The position numbers and the translations under genes were made by a program. Shown here in pieces: positions 1 to 9,189 of a DNA stretch of 41,250 nucleotides; the stretch's first letter is position 1, and each line of letters opens with the position of its first letter. The notes beneath the pieces are model-generated. The model made no database searches. It was given only the letters and a program-made list of their open reading frames with translations, and was not told where the DNA came from. The DNA is from Streptomyces afghaniensis 772 (GTDB taxonomy: Bacteria; Actinomycetota; Actinomycetes; Streptomycetales; Streptomycetaceae), in contig KE354164.1 of NCBI GenBank assembly GCA_000415505.1, positions 1 through 41,250 of the forward strand, given 5' to 3'.

Positions 1-176
1 TTCATCGACGCAGATCACCCGCCCGTCGGCCGGCGGGTGTCCTACAGCGCCAGGACACGCTGCATCTTGGCGATGAAATCGGGGTCGGTGGACGCCTTGC
101 ACGTGGTGGTGGTCTTCCAGGAGACCTTCCCGGCGCGCAGAATCCGGCGCAGGGTCTCCCGGCTGATGGCGGGGAT
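1..176 (-). pseudogene. IS630-family transposase fragment
   Basis: Read on the minus strand, this stretch translates to an IS630-type segment containing SRETLRRIL, then a lysine/tryptophan-rich stretch, then STDPDFIAKMQRVL and, after a frame change near position 40, VICVDE at the window edge. STDPDF followed by a (V/A)(C/F)xDE strand is the usual run into the second catalytic aspartate of IS630 transposases. A stop (L-stop-DT) near position 43 and the frame change break it, and it butts directly against plus-strand Tn3 transposase sequence near 176. It is a remnant and continues out of the window to the left. Family assignment rests on motif memory, not on a search. Confidence 0.6.
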
Positions 177-766
177 CACTTACTGCTTGACCAGGCTCAG
201 CGAGCCGTCGCTGAAGGCATACCGGGCGGAAGGCCAGCGGCCCTCGGCGAAGCGGCTGGAGCAAGAGATCAAGGCGAGGATGCCGGAGCGTTCCCTGATG
301 GGGATCGTGGCCCGGACCGCGTACTGGGTGGAATGGTGGCACCGCTTCGGCCCGCCTTCCGGCAACGAGCCCAAGCTGGATGATCCGTTCGGCCGGTACG
401 TCATCACGATGTTCGTGAAGGGCACCAACATGGGCCCGTACGAGGCCGCCCGGCACATCCCCCGGCGAGAGCGGGCATGAGCTGTCGTGCACGGCGAACC
501 GGCACTTCTCGATCGCGCTGCTGAACGAGGCGGTCTCCGACCTGGTCAATGCGCACGCCCGCCTGGACATCTCGCAGGCGTGGGGTGACGGGACCGCCGT
601 TGCGGCAGACGGCACCCTTATGGACACCTATCTCGACAGCCTGCTCTCCGAGACGAGCGTCAGGTACGGCAAGCCGGGCGGCATCGCCTACCACCACGTC
701 TCGGACACCTACATCGCGCTGTTCACGCACTTCATCCCGTGCGGGGTGTGGGAGGCCGTGTACATG
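177..766 (+). pseudogene. Tn3-family transposase remnant (frameshifted, truncated)
   Basis: Two frames together give a Tn3-family DDE transposase core. The first (to about 478) carries ARTAYWVEWWHRFGPPSG and TNMGPYEAARHI. The second (from about 479) carries ELSCTANRHFSIALLNEA, WGDGTAVAADG, KPGGIAYHHVSDTYIALF and THFIPCGVWEAVY, which is typical of the catalytic part of Tn3 transposases. The frame changes around 470-480, where several residues normally linking the two parts are missing. Similarity ends near 766, and the remaining residues to the stop at 838 do not look like Tn3. No terminal inverted repeat or resolvase is visible. It is a dead internal fragment of a roughly 1000-residue protein. 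Confidence 0.8.
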
Positions 767-1217
767 TGGGCCGAGGCGATGGATTACGTCCAGGGTGCCG
801 ACTTCTTCCCGGAGGCTTCCGGTTTCGGGGGATGACGCACCTCCGTGCGAGTGGTGCCCAGGCCTCGAACCCCGTACCTGAGCCGCTCTGCCGCCCACCG
901 GTGGTCGGCACCACTGCATCCGAGAGGAGCACGGGGTGCCCAAGAGGCGTCATGTGACGAACGAGAACCGGGGCACCCTGCTGGGCGCGCCGTATGGGGA
1001 GACCGGCGACGAGTTGGTGGCAGACCGTTGGACGGGCAGACCGCCACGCGGTGCGGTCCGTGCCACCGCAGCGAGCCGGGCCGTGGTCGCCCGTCTGGCG
1101 CTGTCCCGGAACTGCGCCACCTGCGCTTCGTCCAGCGGCCGGTGCCCGGGCCCGGACCGCCTGCGGTCGACCCCCCCCACCCCCACCGAACGCGCGCCGG
1201 GCCGGTCGTCGGGAGCG
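767..1217. other. Stretch without a supportable gene
   Basis: Between the Tn3 remnant and the lectin-like pseudogene I see no reading frame with a recognisable motif, good codon bias and a ribosome binding site. A GTG-started frame from 936 begins plausibly but turns into arginine/proline/serine-rich low-complexity translation. It is probably degraded spacer. Confidence 0.4.
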
Positions 1218-1880
1218 TCAGACGGCGATGATCTACCACTGCTGCCGCGTCAGTGACGGGTACGGCTGTTGCTCGATGGTGGCTCCGTCGGCGGTGCTGC
1301 CCTCGTCGACGGCGAGGCAGAGCCCGCTGTAGCGGTTGATGAGGAAGTAGTAGCCGTCACCCGTGGGCGTGAGGGCCCAGTGCTGCTGGCGGCGTTGGCG
1401 TCCCCCCAGATGGCCACGTTGCCGCCGTCGGCGCGGGAGAGACCCGCGGCCTCCAGGAGCTTGCCGCTGCCCACCCTTGATCTCGTATTAGCCGTCGCCG
1501 GTCTTGGAGAAGGTCCACTTCTCGTTCGCCTTGTTGAGACAGGGCCACTGCAGGACGTTGGTGCGGTTCGCCGTGCCCCCGCGCTCCACGTCGGCGGCCT
1601 TGCCGCTGTGCCGCACGAAGCCGATGTTCCGGGCGGGCCATTCGGCCACCTTGAGGGCCTGGTTGCCGGCCCAGGTGCCGGAGGCGACCTGGGTGAAGTT
1701 CGTGCCGTCGGTGCTGGTGGAGATGAGACGGCGTCTTGGAGGTGGCGCAGCCGCTCGGTAGTGAGATCGAGGGCTCCATGTCGGTGCGGTGCTTTTCAGG
1801 GCCCGCAGTGCCGTCCTGTCGAGGGCCGACAGGGGCTCGGAGTCGGAGTCGGGGAAGGGGATGAGGAACTGCTCGGGCAT
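1218..1880 (-). pseudogene. Secreted carbohydrate-binding protein remnant (F5/8 type C + ricin-type)
   Basis: Minus-strand pieces in several frames assemble into a discoidin-like segment (TDGTNFTQVASGTW, NQALKVAEWPARNIGF) followed by a ricin-type beta-trefoil with NRTNVLQWPCLNKANEKW, GKLLEAAGLS, VAIWGDANAAS, GDGYYFLINRYSGLCLAV and SLTRQQW. This pairing is typical of the C-terminal half of actinobacterial secreted glycoside hydrolases. The catalytic part is absent. Breaks seen: a TAA at 1488-1490 inside GDG(Y)YEIK, frame changes near 1450 and 1385, and a TAG at 1230-1232 where QQW is followed by what should be Q, IIAV and then a TGA at 1218-1220. It lies just downstream of a DUF418 gene on the same strand. 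Confidence 0.65.
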
Positions 1881-1926
1881 CTCGGTGCCGGGGTGGAGCG
1901 AGGGGGCGTCCCACTCCGGCCGGGTC

Positions 1927-3195
1927 TCATCGGATGCGCTTCGCCGGCTTGGTGGCGGCGTTGAGGAGGTATTCCAGGGGGCCTCGGCGGAAGAAGCGGG
2001 ACCAGATCGCGGCGAACACGATCGCGCCCAGGATGTAGGTGAGTACGGGTATCCAGGAGCCTGGGGTGTCGGTGCCGGGGGCCGCGGGCAGCAGGGACTG
2101 GGCGACGAAGTGGCCGACGTAGGCCGTCAGGGACATGGTGCCCACGGCGATGACCGGCTTGGTCAGGCGGCGCAGTCGCGGCAGGCGGTCCATCGCCACC
2201 GTGGCGCCCACGATCACGAGGATCGCGACGCCCACGCTGCCTATGATGTCGAACGTGGTCCCGCTGTGCGGCCCGGCCTTCAGCAGGAACGACGCGGACA
2301 TCTCGGGGAACGACCCCCCGTCGGGCGGCATCGAACCGCTGGCGGGGGGCATCGCCCCGGAGCTGCCGGACGACGACCCGTCTTCCGCGAGGCTCCTCAA
2401 CGCGCCCGATCCGGCGAGCAGCAGGGACATGCCGTAGGCGGCTGCGGTGAGGGAGGCGCCGAGCGCGGCGAGGCGCTTCTGAACGGTGCCGGAGGACAGG
2501 TCGAGGCGGCCCAGGGCCATGCCCGCGATCACGAACGACATCCACGTGAGCGCCGGGTAGAAGCCGGTGAGCAGCAGGTCGAGCACTCCCACCTCGCTGA
2601 GGCGGCGGAGCGGGTCGTATGCGTTGATGCTCTCCTGGACCGACGAAGTCAGCAGCGAGTTCAGGGCGAACGCCAGCTGCGGTGTGACCAGGGCGAAGGC
2701 GGCCGCGATGATCGCGAGTGTCCTGGCACGCAGTCGCACCAGCGGCAGGGCGAGGAGGAAGTAGACCCCGTAGAAGCCGAGGATGATCACTCCCCCGTAC
2801 TCCATCGCCAGCACGGTGCCCAGCACCAGCAGGACCACGGCGCGGATCGCGATGCGGGCCTTCGCCTGCCGACCCGCCAGGCCCGTCTTCGGCTCACGGC
2901 GGCCGGCGATCAGCATCAGCGAGAACCCGGCGAGAGTGGCGAACAGGACCGACGAGTGGCCATCCGCTATGTAGCGGATCCAGCTCGCCACGCCGGTCGT
3001 GGCGGACAGCGGGGGGCCGATGTGCACGACGTACATGCCGAACACCGCCAGTGCGCGGGCCAGGTCCACCCCGACGAGGCGTCCCATCGAGGGACCGGGC
3101 GAGGCCGGCACGGCGGACTCGGGGGAGGTTCGGGGCGGCGGAGGTGAGTTCTCCGGGAGAGCTGACGTCTCCTGCGGCGGCTGCGTCTGTGTCAT
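1927..3195 (-). CDS. DUF418 family membrane protein (copy A)
   Basis: A 422-residue polytopic membrane protein of the DUF418 type. About 37 polar, proline-rich residues come first, then the conserved entry GRLVGVDLARALAVFGMYVVH, then roughly eight to ten hydrophobic segments. A conserved basic loop (RREPKTGLAGRQ) lies between early helices, and the C-terminal DUF418 block ends with VGTMSLTAYVGHF, then FAAIWSRFFRRGPLEYLL. The family (for example E. coli YeiB) has no established biochemical role; it is distantly related to membrane acyltransferase-like folds. The ATG at 3195 was chosen because the same MTQ(T/V) start occurs in copy B and the upstream DNA is conserved at the same spacing. It is close in sequence to copy B (9405-10682), more distant from copy C (6409-7620). 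No catalytic assignment is possible. Confidence 0.88.
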   Translation of the reverse strand: MTQTQPPQETSALPENSPPPPRTSPESAVPASPGPSMGRLVGVDLARALAVFGMYVVHIGPPLSATTGVASWIRYIADGHSSVLFATLAGFSLMLIAGRREPKTGLAGRQAKARIAIRAVVLLVLGTVLAMEYGGVIILGFYGVYFLLALPLVRLRARTLAIIAAAFALVTPQLAFALNSLLTSSVQESINAYDPLRRLSEVGVLDLLLTGFYPALTWMSFVIAGMALGRLDLSSGTVQKRLAALGASLTAAAYGMSLLLAGSGALRSLAEDGSSSGSSGAMPPASGSMPPDGGSFPEMSASFLLKAGPHSGTTFDIIGSVGVAILVIVGATVAMDRLPRLRRLTKPVIAVGTMSLTAYVGHFVAQSLLPAAPGTDTPGSWIPVLTYILGAIVFAAIWSRFFRRGPLEYLLNAATKPAKRIR

Positions 3196-3229
3196 ACGGC
3201 AAACCTCGCGCGGAGCTCAGGGGGCAGGC

Positions 3230-3294
3230 CATCCGGCAGGCGTCGGTAACGCCCCCGTCGACCGGCGGGTACCGCCCTGCCGACCGGCGGAACC
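3230..3294 (-). promoter_or_regulatory. Conserved upstream region of DUF418 copy A, with 22-bp spaced direct repeats
   Basis: Two copies of CGACCGGCGG (plus-strand reading) start at 3259 and 3281, 22 bp apart, about two helical turns. The sense-strand decamer CTGCCGGATG ends 34 bases before the start codon. The same arrangement is found before copy B (10717-10781) with identical spacing to the start, and the decamer also precedes copy C. This looks like a promoter with a transcription-factor site. The neighbouring response regulator is the obvious candidate binder, but that is inference. Confidence 0.5.
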
Positions 3295-3409
3295 TCGTCC
3301 CCGACCCGGTCCGGTGCGACCGGGCGGTGGTCTTGTCCAGCCACTCGGCGGGGGTGGACCCGAGGGTTGCCGGATGGGTGCGGGGCGGCCGGGCTTCCAG
3401 GGTGGAGGC

Positions 3410-3625
3410 ATGACACACCGTGCGCGGCACAGGGAGCCCGACACCTCCCACGCCTCACCAGCTGACGAACCGGGGCATGACGTGGTCCCTCGCAGGGGCG
3501 ACTTCCTGGAGTTCCTCGGCCTGGTGCTGGCTGCGGGCGCCCTCGTCCTGGTCGTCGTACGCCCTGAGCTCCCCGAAGCGTTGATGCGCGCCCTTTCCTC
3601 GAGCACAGCCGGACTCGTCCGCTGA
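3410..3625 (+). CDS. Small single-pass membrane protein, unrecognised
   Basis: A 71-residue reading frame starting at ATG 3410, with a strong ribosome binding site (GGTGGAGG, 3401-3408). The first 30 residues are polar and charged. They are followed by one hydrophobic helix (FLGLVLAAGALVLVVV, about residues 35-50) and a short tail ending SSTAGLVR. A perfect hairpin follows the stop by about 20 bases. I recognise no family. It lies between divergent DUF418 copy A and an ABC exporter fragment, so it may once have been part of that membrane locus. The start site, hydrophobic segment and terminator together argue that it is real. Confidence 0.55.
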   Translation: MTHRARHREPDTSHASPADEPGHDVVPRRGDFLEFLGLVLAAGALVLVVVRPELPEALMRALSSSTAGLVR

Positions 3626-3644
3626 GCTGGCACACCATCACGCC

Positions 3645-3684
3645 CGGTCCGCCCGGCACCGTCTATGCGGTGCCGGGCGGACCG
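3645..3684 (+). terminator. Strong intrinsic hairpin, 17-bp perfect stem
   Basis: Arms 3645-3661 and 3668-3684 are exactly complementary with a 6-base loop (TCTATG). The hairpin lies 20 bases after the small membrane gene and just before the ribosome binding site (about 3688-3695) of the ABC exporter fragment. It most likely terminates the upstream gene. There is no T-tract, as is common in actinobacteria. Confidence 0.65.
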
Positions 3685-3701
3685 CAGAAGGAAGGAATGT
3701 T

Positions 3702-4610
3702 GTGAACACCGCATCCGCCCCGGCGAAGGATGCGACGTCCCTGTCTGCCCGGGAGACGGTCAGGGCGCTGTACGGGTATGTCCGGCCGCACCGTTGGGCC
3801 GTTGCCCTTGGTCTGTTGTGTGCCCTGGTGGGGGCCGCCGGGGCGCTGCTGCAGCCGTTGGCCACGAAGGCGCTGGTGGACCGGATGGCCTCCGGTGGGA
3901 CCATCGCCGGGATCCTGATCGGGCTCACCGTGCTGGTGGTGGTGGGCACGGCGGTCGAGGCGTTCGGCGCGTATGTGCTGGAGCGGACGGCGGAGTCGGT
4001 GGTCCTGGCCGCCCGGCGCACCCTTGTGGGGCGGTTGCTGCGGATCGCGGAGTGGGAGCGGATCCCGCCGGGTGATCTGATGTCCCGCGTCACCTCGGAC
4101 ACGACGCTGCTGCGGGCGGTCAGCACGGAGGCGGTCGTCTCCGCGGCCACGGGTGCGGTCGCGTTCGTCGCGGCGATCGTGATGATGGCGTTCCTCGACG
4201 CCGTGCTGCTGGGTGTGACGCTCGGCGTGGTCGTGCTGGTCGGCGGGGCCGTCGCGCTGGTGATGCCGCGGATCGCGCGGGCCACCGAACGGTCGCAGCG
4301 GGCGGTCGGGGAGATCTCCGTCGAGTTGGAGCGGGCCTTCGGGGCGTTCCGTACGGTGAAGGCGTCCGGCGCCGAGGGCCGGGAGACCGCCCGTGTGGAG
4401 GCGGCGGCGCGGCGGGCGTGGCGGCACGGCGTGAAGAGCGCGAAGTGGGAGGCCGCGGCGGGATCCGCAGCCGCACCCGGTAGCCGCCTTCCGTGGTCGG
4501 GCCCGCCTCCAGGGTGCCGTGCAGGATGTCGGCACGTTCCCGCAGCCCGACGAGGCCTTGCTGGGAGCCGGGGGGGGACAGGGAAGGACGCGTGGATGGG
4601 GTGTTGGTGA
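3702..4610 (+). pseudogene. ABC exporter, membrane domain only (3' end lost)
   Basis: The GTG start at 3702 has AAGGAAGG just upstream. Residues 1 to about 253 are the six-helix membrane domain of a type IV ABC exporter: RALYGYVRPHRWAVALGLLC, the helix 3-4 loop with GDLMSRVTSDTTLLR, and the coupling region FRTVKASGAEGRE. Sequence similarity stops at KWEAAAG near 4461, where the DNA becomes the antisense of a histidine kinase 3' end. The frame then runs on for some 49 meaningless residues to a stop at 4608-4610. The whole nucleotide-binding domain (Walker A, signature, Walker B) is missing, so no active transporter can be made. It was probably regulated by, or involved in resistance with, the adjacent two-component system, but that is inference from context. 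Confidence 0.8.
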
Positions 4611-5552
4611 CGGTCACTCCGATGCCCTCGCCGTCCTGCCACAATTCGACGCTGGCCGTGGCGCCAGGTGCGTGTTTGCGGACGTTGGTCAGCGCTTCCT
4701 GAACCGTACGGTAGAGGGCGCGTTGGGTGGGTGTGCTCACAGTGGGCGGCAGTTCCCCAGTCAGCTGTACGTGAGTGCCGCTCGATTCCACGAGTTTACG
4801 CAGGTCGGCAAGGGTGGGCTGAGGCGTCAGCTCGGTGGCGTCGCCGCCGGAGGCCCGCAGCAGGGTGACCATGGTGCGCAGTTCGTCGAGCGTGGTGACG
4901 CTCAGCGAACGGATCGTGCGGGCGGCCTCCTTGGCGTCCACGTCCCGGGCGGCGACCTGCAACGCCCCGGCCCGTACGGCGATCAGGCTGACCTGATGGG
5001 AGACCACGTCGTGCATCTCCCGGGCCAGCTGGGCGCGTTCGCGAGCGAGGACGGCCTGGGCGTGCAGGGTCCGCTCGTGTTCCCTTGCCTCCTCGATCTC
5101 GGCAAACCGCCGCGCCAGGTCCCGCTGTGCCTGGAGTAGCTGGCCGAAGAGGACCGGTGCCGCGGCCGTAGCCAGGCCGTACACGAAGAAGACCAATGTC
5201 ATGGTCCGGTCGACCTCGGCCAGGGGCCACGGAGTGCTGCTCGCGACGGCGGCCAGGGCGACGCACACGGCGAGGAGAGCGCGGTTGCGGGAGCGTTCGG
5301 CCAGGGTGAACAGCGCCGCGAGCACAGCGACGGCGACATCCTGCATCAGCGCGACGGGAGGGTGAGCAGGAACACGACGAGCGGGAACCGGCGCCGGAAG
5401 GCCAGCGCGGTGCACCCGACAGCCGCCAGCGCGAGCTCGAGGCGCGTGGGCTCCCAGTTGTTCAGCCGCACGTCCACGGCCGCCGCGGCCACCAGGGCGA
5501 GGTCGATGACCGGCGCGGGAACCCGCTGCCGTAGGGCGCGTGCACGGCTCAT
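4463..5552 (-). pseudogene. NarL-type sensor histidine kinase, frameshifted and cut at its 3' end
   Basis: The N-terminus (ATG 5552, overlapping the regulator stop as ATGA) encodes membrane helices ending FRRRFPLVVFLLTLP. One base is missing near 5357: this frame stops at once, while the next frame continues smoothly with VALMQDVAVAVLAALFTLAERSR, more helices, a HisKA_3 box (AREMHDVVSHQVSLIAVRAG, His phospho-acceptor), an N-box (TVQEALTNVRKHAPG) and a G-box (GLVGLRERADIL). The last normal residues are GGYRVRLRIP near 4463, where the gene collides with the truncated ABC exporter and has no stop of its own. It is probably non-functional unless the missing base is a sequencing error. Confidence 0.8.
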
Positions 5553-6220
5553 CCCCCGACCTCCGACCGCAGGCGCTCGTCGAGTAGCCCGGCCCGCTGC
5601 GCCAGCAGCGCCGCCTGCACCCGGCTCGCCACGCGCAGCTTCGTCAGGATGGCGCTGACGTGGTCCTTCACCGTGCCCGCCCCCAGGTGGATACGCGCCC
5701 CGATGTCGGCGTTCGACAGCCCCTCCGCCACCAGGACGAGGACGTCGCGCTCCCGCGCGGTGAGCAGCCGGACCCGCGCGGCCTCCTCGTCGACGGCCGT
5801 CCCGGTGCCGGGGTGGCTGTGCAGCAGCGTCCGCGACGCCTTGGGGGACAGCACCACACCGCCCGCGGCCAGGGTGCGCACCAGGTGGGCGAGCTGCTCG
5901 GGCTCGGTGTCCTTGAGGAGGAAACCGGCCGCGCCGGAGTGCAGTGCGGTGAGGATGTACTCGTCGGCGTCGAACGTGGTCAGCATCGCCACCACCGGCG
6001 GGTCCGGCATCGTGCGGAGTTCCCGGAGCACGGTGAGCCCGTCGACGTCCGGCATCCGGATGTCCAGCAGCACCACGTCGGGCCGCTCCCGGCGGACCGT
6101 CTCGACCGCCTGGCCGCCACTCGCGGTCGCGACGACCTCGATGTCCTCGGACGCGCCCAGAATCAGCTGGAAGCCCGAGCGGACCAGAGCCTCGTCGTCA
6201 ACCACCACTACCCGGATCAT
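5549..6220 (-). CDS. NarL/FixJ-family response regulator
   Basis: A 223-residue two-domain regulator. Its receiver domain (about 1-120) has the acidic pair DD at 8-9, phospho-acceptor Asp53 in LLDIRMPDVDG, a switch Thr in MLTTFDADE and the conserved Lys in FLLKDTEPEQL. The LuxR-type helix-turn-helix (about 150-212) reads LTARERDVLVLVAEGLSNADIGARI, then GTVKDHVSAILTKL. The start has a GGGGGAG site just upstream. It is translationally coupled to the kinase gene, with the regulator first. All key residues are intact, but its kinase is broken. Likely targets are the flanking ABC exporter and DUF418 genes; this is inferred from position and the shared upstream repeats. Confidence 0.93.
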   Translation of the reverse strand: MIRVVVVDDEALVRSGFQLILGASEDIEVVATASGGQAVETVRRERPDVVLLDIRMPDVDGLTVLRELRTMPDPPVVAMLTTFDADEYILTALHSGAAGFLLKDTEPEQLAHLVRTLAAGGVVLSPKASRTLLHSHPGTGTAVDEEAARVRLLTARERDVLVLVAEGLSNADIGARIHLGAGTVKDHVSAILTKLRVASRVQAALLAQRAGLLDERLRSEVGG

Positions 6221-6364
6221 GCGCTCCCCCTACCCTTCGTTCATACCGTCCGGCCCACGCCGACTCGACCGTAAAGCCCCGATCGGTCCCGGCGGCCCGC
6301 TGAGCTGCAGCTCCAGCCACACGGCGGGGTAGCACCCACCACTCGGCAGGGCCGCGGCAGCCTT

Positions 6365-6374
6365 CTGTCGGATG
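6365..6374 (+). promoter_or_regulatory. DUF418-associated decamer upstream of copy C
   Basis: CTGTCGGATG ends 34 bases before the ATG of copy C. The same decamer, CTG(C/T)CGGATG, sits at exactly this distance before copies A and B. The longer direct repeats seen before A and B are not obvious here. It may be a promoter element or a binding site. Confidence 0.4.
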
Positions 6375-6408
6375 GGCCGTGATCGGCCCGGCCTCCAGTC
6401 TGAGGGCT

Positions 6409-7620
6409 ATGACCCATCACCCGGACTCCGCGCTGCTCCCGGCCGATACCCCGTCTTCTGGAGGTGAGCGTGGTGAGCCCTCGACCGGTGCGCCCGGAGT
6501 GGGCCGGCTGATCGGGCTGGACCTGGCCCGCGGCTTGGCCGTCTTCGGCATGTACGCGGTCCACGTGGGCCCCGCCCCGGCTCAGGGCGGTGTCATCGGC
6601 TTCCTGATGGAGCTGGCGCAAGGCCGCTCCTCCGCCCTGTTCGCCGTCCTGGCCGGCTTCTCGGTCGCTCTCATCACCGGGCGCCGCCCGCCGAAGACCG
6701 GCCTGGCCGGCCGTCAGGCCGTCGCCAAGGTGATCATCAGGGCCGTGATCCTGCTGGCCCTCGGCACCGCCCTGACCATGACCGGCACCCCGGTCGTGCC
6801 GATCCTCGCCTTCTACGGACTGTTCTTCCTGCTCGTGCTGCCGCTGTACCGGCTGGACGCCAAGCCACTGGCGCTTGTCGCCGCGGGATGGGCCCTGGTG
6901 GGCCCGCAACTGCTGTACGCGCTGAAGCCGGTGGTCGGCGGCCGCGTGTTCCTCTCCTACGGCCAGGCCGACGGCCCCGTCTCGTTGTTCTTCACCGGCG
7001 GTTATCCGGCCCTGACCTGGGTCCCGTTCGTGATCGCCGGTATGGCTGTCGCCCGCTGCGACCTGACTGCCACGGCCGTCCGGATACGCCTCGCCCTCAC
7101 CGGCGTGGCCCTCGCCGTCACCGGCTACGGCGGCTCCTGGCTGGCGGTGCGTCTCGTACCCGGTGCCGCCGAAGCTGTCCGGAAAGCCGAAGAGGGGTCG
7201 GGCATGTCGTCCGTGTCATCCGTATCGCCCGACAGCATCGGCATCTTCGGCGACACCCCAGCCGGGATGCTGGCCTCAGCCCCGCACAGCGAGGCGACCC
7301 TGTCCATCATGGCCGCCACGGGTGTGGCGATCCTGGTGATCACCGCATGCCTGGCCGTCATGGACGCCTTCCCCAGGCTGCGCCGCCTGGCCAAGCCCGT
7401 CATCGCGGTCGGCTCGATGTCACTGACCGCGTACGTCTACCACATCGTGGCCATCTGGCTACTGGACACCGAGCGTTCGGCCGTCCCGCCGCTGTACGTC
7501 CTGCTCGGCTTCAGCGCGTCCATCACCCTCCTCGCCACCCTCTGGTCCCGCTTCTTCCAGCGCGGGCCACTCGAATGGCTGATGGGCAAGGCGACCGGGA
7601 TCGCCCGACGCATTCGATAA
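6409..7620 (+). CDS. DUF418 family membrane protein (copy C)
   Basis: A 403-residue polytopic membrane protein with the same landmarks as copies A and B: GRLIGLDLARGLAVFGMYAVH near residue 30, a basic loop RRPPKTGLAGRQ, GSMSLTAYVYHI, and a C-terminal TLWSRFFQRGPLEWLM. A GTG ten codons upstream is in frame, but ATG 6409 is preferred because the shared upstream decamer then lies at the same distance as in the other copies. It is clearly paralogous but more diverged than A and B are from each other. It is oriented divergently from the response regulator gene, so the two may share a control region. Function is unknown for the family. Confidence 0.88.
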   Translation: MTHHPDSALLPADTPSSGGERGEPSTGAPGVGRLIGLDLARGLAVFGMYAVHVGPAPAQGGVIGFLMELAQGRSSALFAVLAGFSVALITGRRPPKTGLAGRQAVAKVIIRAVILLALGTALTMTGTPVVPILAFYGLFFLLVLPLYRLDAKPLALVAAGWALVGPQLLYALKPVVGGRVFLSYGQADGPVSLFFTGGYPALTWVPFVIAGMAVARCDLTATAVRIRLALTGVALAVTGYGGSWLAVRLVPGAAEAVRKAEEGSGMSSVSSVSPDSIGIFGDTPAGMLASAPHSEATLSIMAATGVAILVITACLAVMDAFPRLRRLAKPVIAVGSMSLTAYVYHIVAIWLLDTERSAVPPLYVLLGFSASITLLATLWSRFFQRGPLEWLMGKATGIARRIR

Positions 7621-7728
7621 AACGCAGCCGGAGAAGCGTGCCCGGAGCCCCTCGCCCGGGTGGGGCGGTCGCGCTGCGGGCCTCACGAACAGTCTGTGGT
7701 TCTTCCGCGGCCCTCTAGGCGCTTCAAC

Positions 7729-7747
7729 GGGCGCCGCATCGGCGCCC
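7729..7747 (+). terminator. Hairpin after DUF418 copy C
   Basis: GGGCGCCG and CGGCGCCC form a perfect 8-bp stem with a CAT loop, followed by TGTCTT. It lies about 110 bases after the stop of copy C. A terminator is plausible. Confidence 0.45.
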
Positions 7748-8218
7748 TGTCTTCAGGAGCTCCTGTTCTCTCTGGTCCGGATCGGCGGCAATGTCCTTGG
7801 GAGTCCCTGGATGTCCCTGGAGCAGGCGGTCGGGCCGGTCAACCGGTTGGGCGTGAACCACCCCAAGCCCCGTAGCCTCAAGCGGCGTTGGTCGCCCAAG
7901 CCGTGGCTGTCCCGGGGCGGCGACGCCGTCTGCTACTTGCAGTGGCTCACGAGTGTGAGCCGGTGATCGTCGAGGTGCCCGGCACCCACCACGACGGACA
8001 TCGACACCGACGGGGTGTCCTTCGGCCGGTACGGCGTGGCAGCGCTCCGGCCATGACCACGATCAGCGGGCCCGACCACTGCACGCCGGAGCCATCCCGC
8101 CCGCCTGCCGGGAGGGCGGATCCCTGAGGGGCAACGGCCTCACGGCGCCCTTGTGTGCGCAGAGCTGGAAGCCGAGAGGGGCGTCGTCGCAGCCCCGCTG
8201 ATTCAGCAGTCACTCGCG
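7748..8218. other. Stretch without a supportable gene
   Basis: A short frame from ATG 7811 (about 51 residues, beginning MSLEQAVGPVNRLGVNHPKP) has somewhat protein-like composition, but I recognise no family and see no ribosome binding site. The rest, up to the hydrolase ribosome binding site (about 8219-8227), reads as low-complexity translation in every frame. It may be decayed coding DNA. Confidence 0.35.
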
Positions 8219-8234
8219 AAAGGGAGGAAACTCC

Positions 8235-9189
8235 ATGAGAAAGTGTTGGGTTCTACCCTTGATCACGCTTGTCGCCGCCACGCTCGGGGTGACAGCGGCA
8301 GGTGTGGCCCCTGTCCTCGTCGCCTCCGACACGCTTTTGCGGGTGATGCCGTTGGGCGACTCGATAACGTGGGGTGTGGGAAGCAGCACGGGCAACGGCT
8401 ACCGGGGGCCGTTGTCGAACAAGCTTGCTGCGGACGGCCATCCACTGGACTTCGTGGGCACGGTGCAGAACGGTTCGATGTCCGACCCCGGCAACGAAGG
8501 CCACTCCGGATAGCGCATTGACCAGATTGCCGCACTCGCCGACGCCTCGCTGACCCGCTACCGGCCCGACATCGTGACGCTGCACATCGGTACCAACGAC
8601 CTCCGAGGGGCCTCGGAGGGTCGACACCGCCATCACCCGGCTGAGGTTGCTGATCAACCAGATCACCGCCGACGTCCCCGACGCAACCGTCCTCGCCGCT
8701 TCCCTGGTCGTTTCCACCAGCAGCACGGAGGAGCAGCGGCGGGGCATGTACAACCAGGCCGTCCGCCAAATCGCCAGCGACGCCCAGGAGGCGGGCAAAC
8801 GCGTCGCATACGTTGACATGAGCGGCTTGACCACGGCCGACCTGGCTGACCCTCTGCATCCCAACGACTCGGGCTATCAGAAGATGGCAGACGCCTTCCA
8901 CCGCGGCGTCCAAGCCGCGGGCAGCGCCGGTTGGCTGAAGAACCCGGCCCCCGCATCCGCACTCGTGCGGTCCGGCATCGCCGGCAAGTGAATGGATCTC
9001 AACGGTGCCGGCACCGCCGATGAGGACCGCCGCCCAGGTCTGGGGCTGCAGCGTCAGTGCAATCAGGCCTGGTCGCTCTGCACCGACGGCACCGTGCGCT
9101 CCATGGGCAAGTGCCTCGATGCCGCCGGCGGGGGCACCACTAAGGGCATCAAGGTGCATATCTGGACCTGCCACGGTGGCGCCCATCAG
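8235..9189 (+). pseudogene. Secreted SGNH/GDSL hydrolase with FG-GAP and ricin-type tail (multiply broken)
   Basis: ATG 8235 has AAAGGGAGG upstream and a clear signal peptide. The esterase motifs are all present: block I VMPLGDSITWGVG, block III LHIGTNDL, block V DPLHPNDSGYQKMA, giving Ser, Asp and His of an SGNH triad. Breaks: TAG at 8511-8513 where GHSG(W)RIDQI is expected; a frame change near 8605-8620; and TGA at 8989-8991 between GIAGK and MDLNGAGTAD. The last is the start of an FG-GAP/VCBS-like repeat, followed by ricin-type residues (CNQAWSLCTDGTVRSMGKCL, KGIKVHIWTCHGGAHQ). Intact relatives are secreted esterases with C-terminal carbohydrate-binding repeats. Here only the first 92 residues could be made. 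Confidence 0.8.

Noticed and set aside
8235..9000. Recoding of TGA (or TAG) as tryptophan
   Set aside because: Intact genes in the window end with TGA normally, the interrupted genes also carry frameshifts, and both TAG and TAA interruptions occur. Mutation is the simpler explanation.
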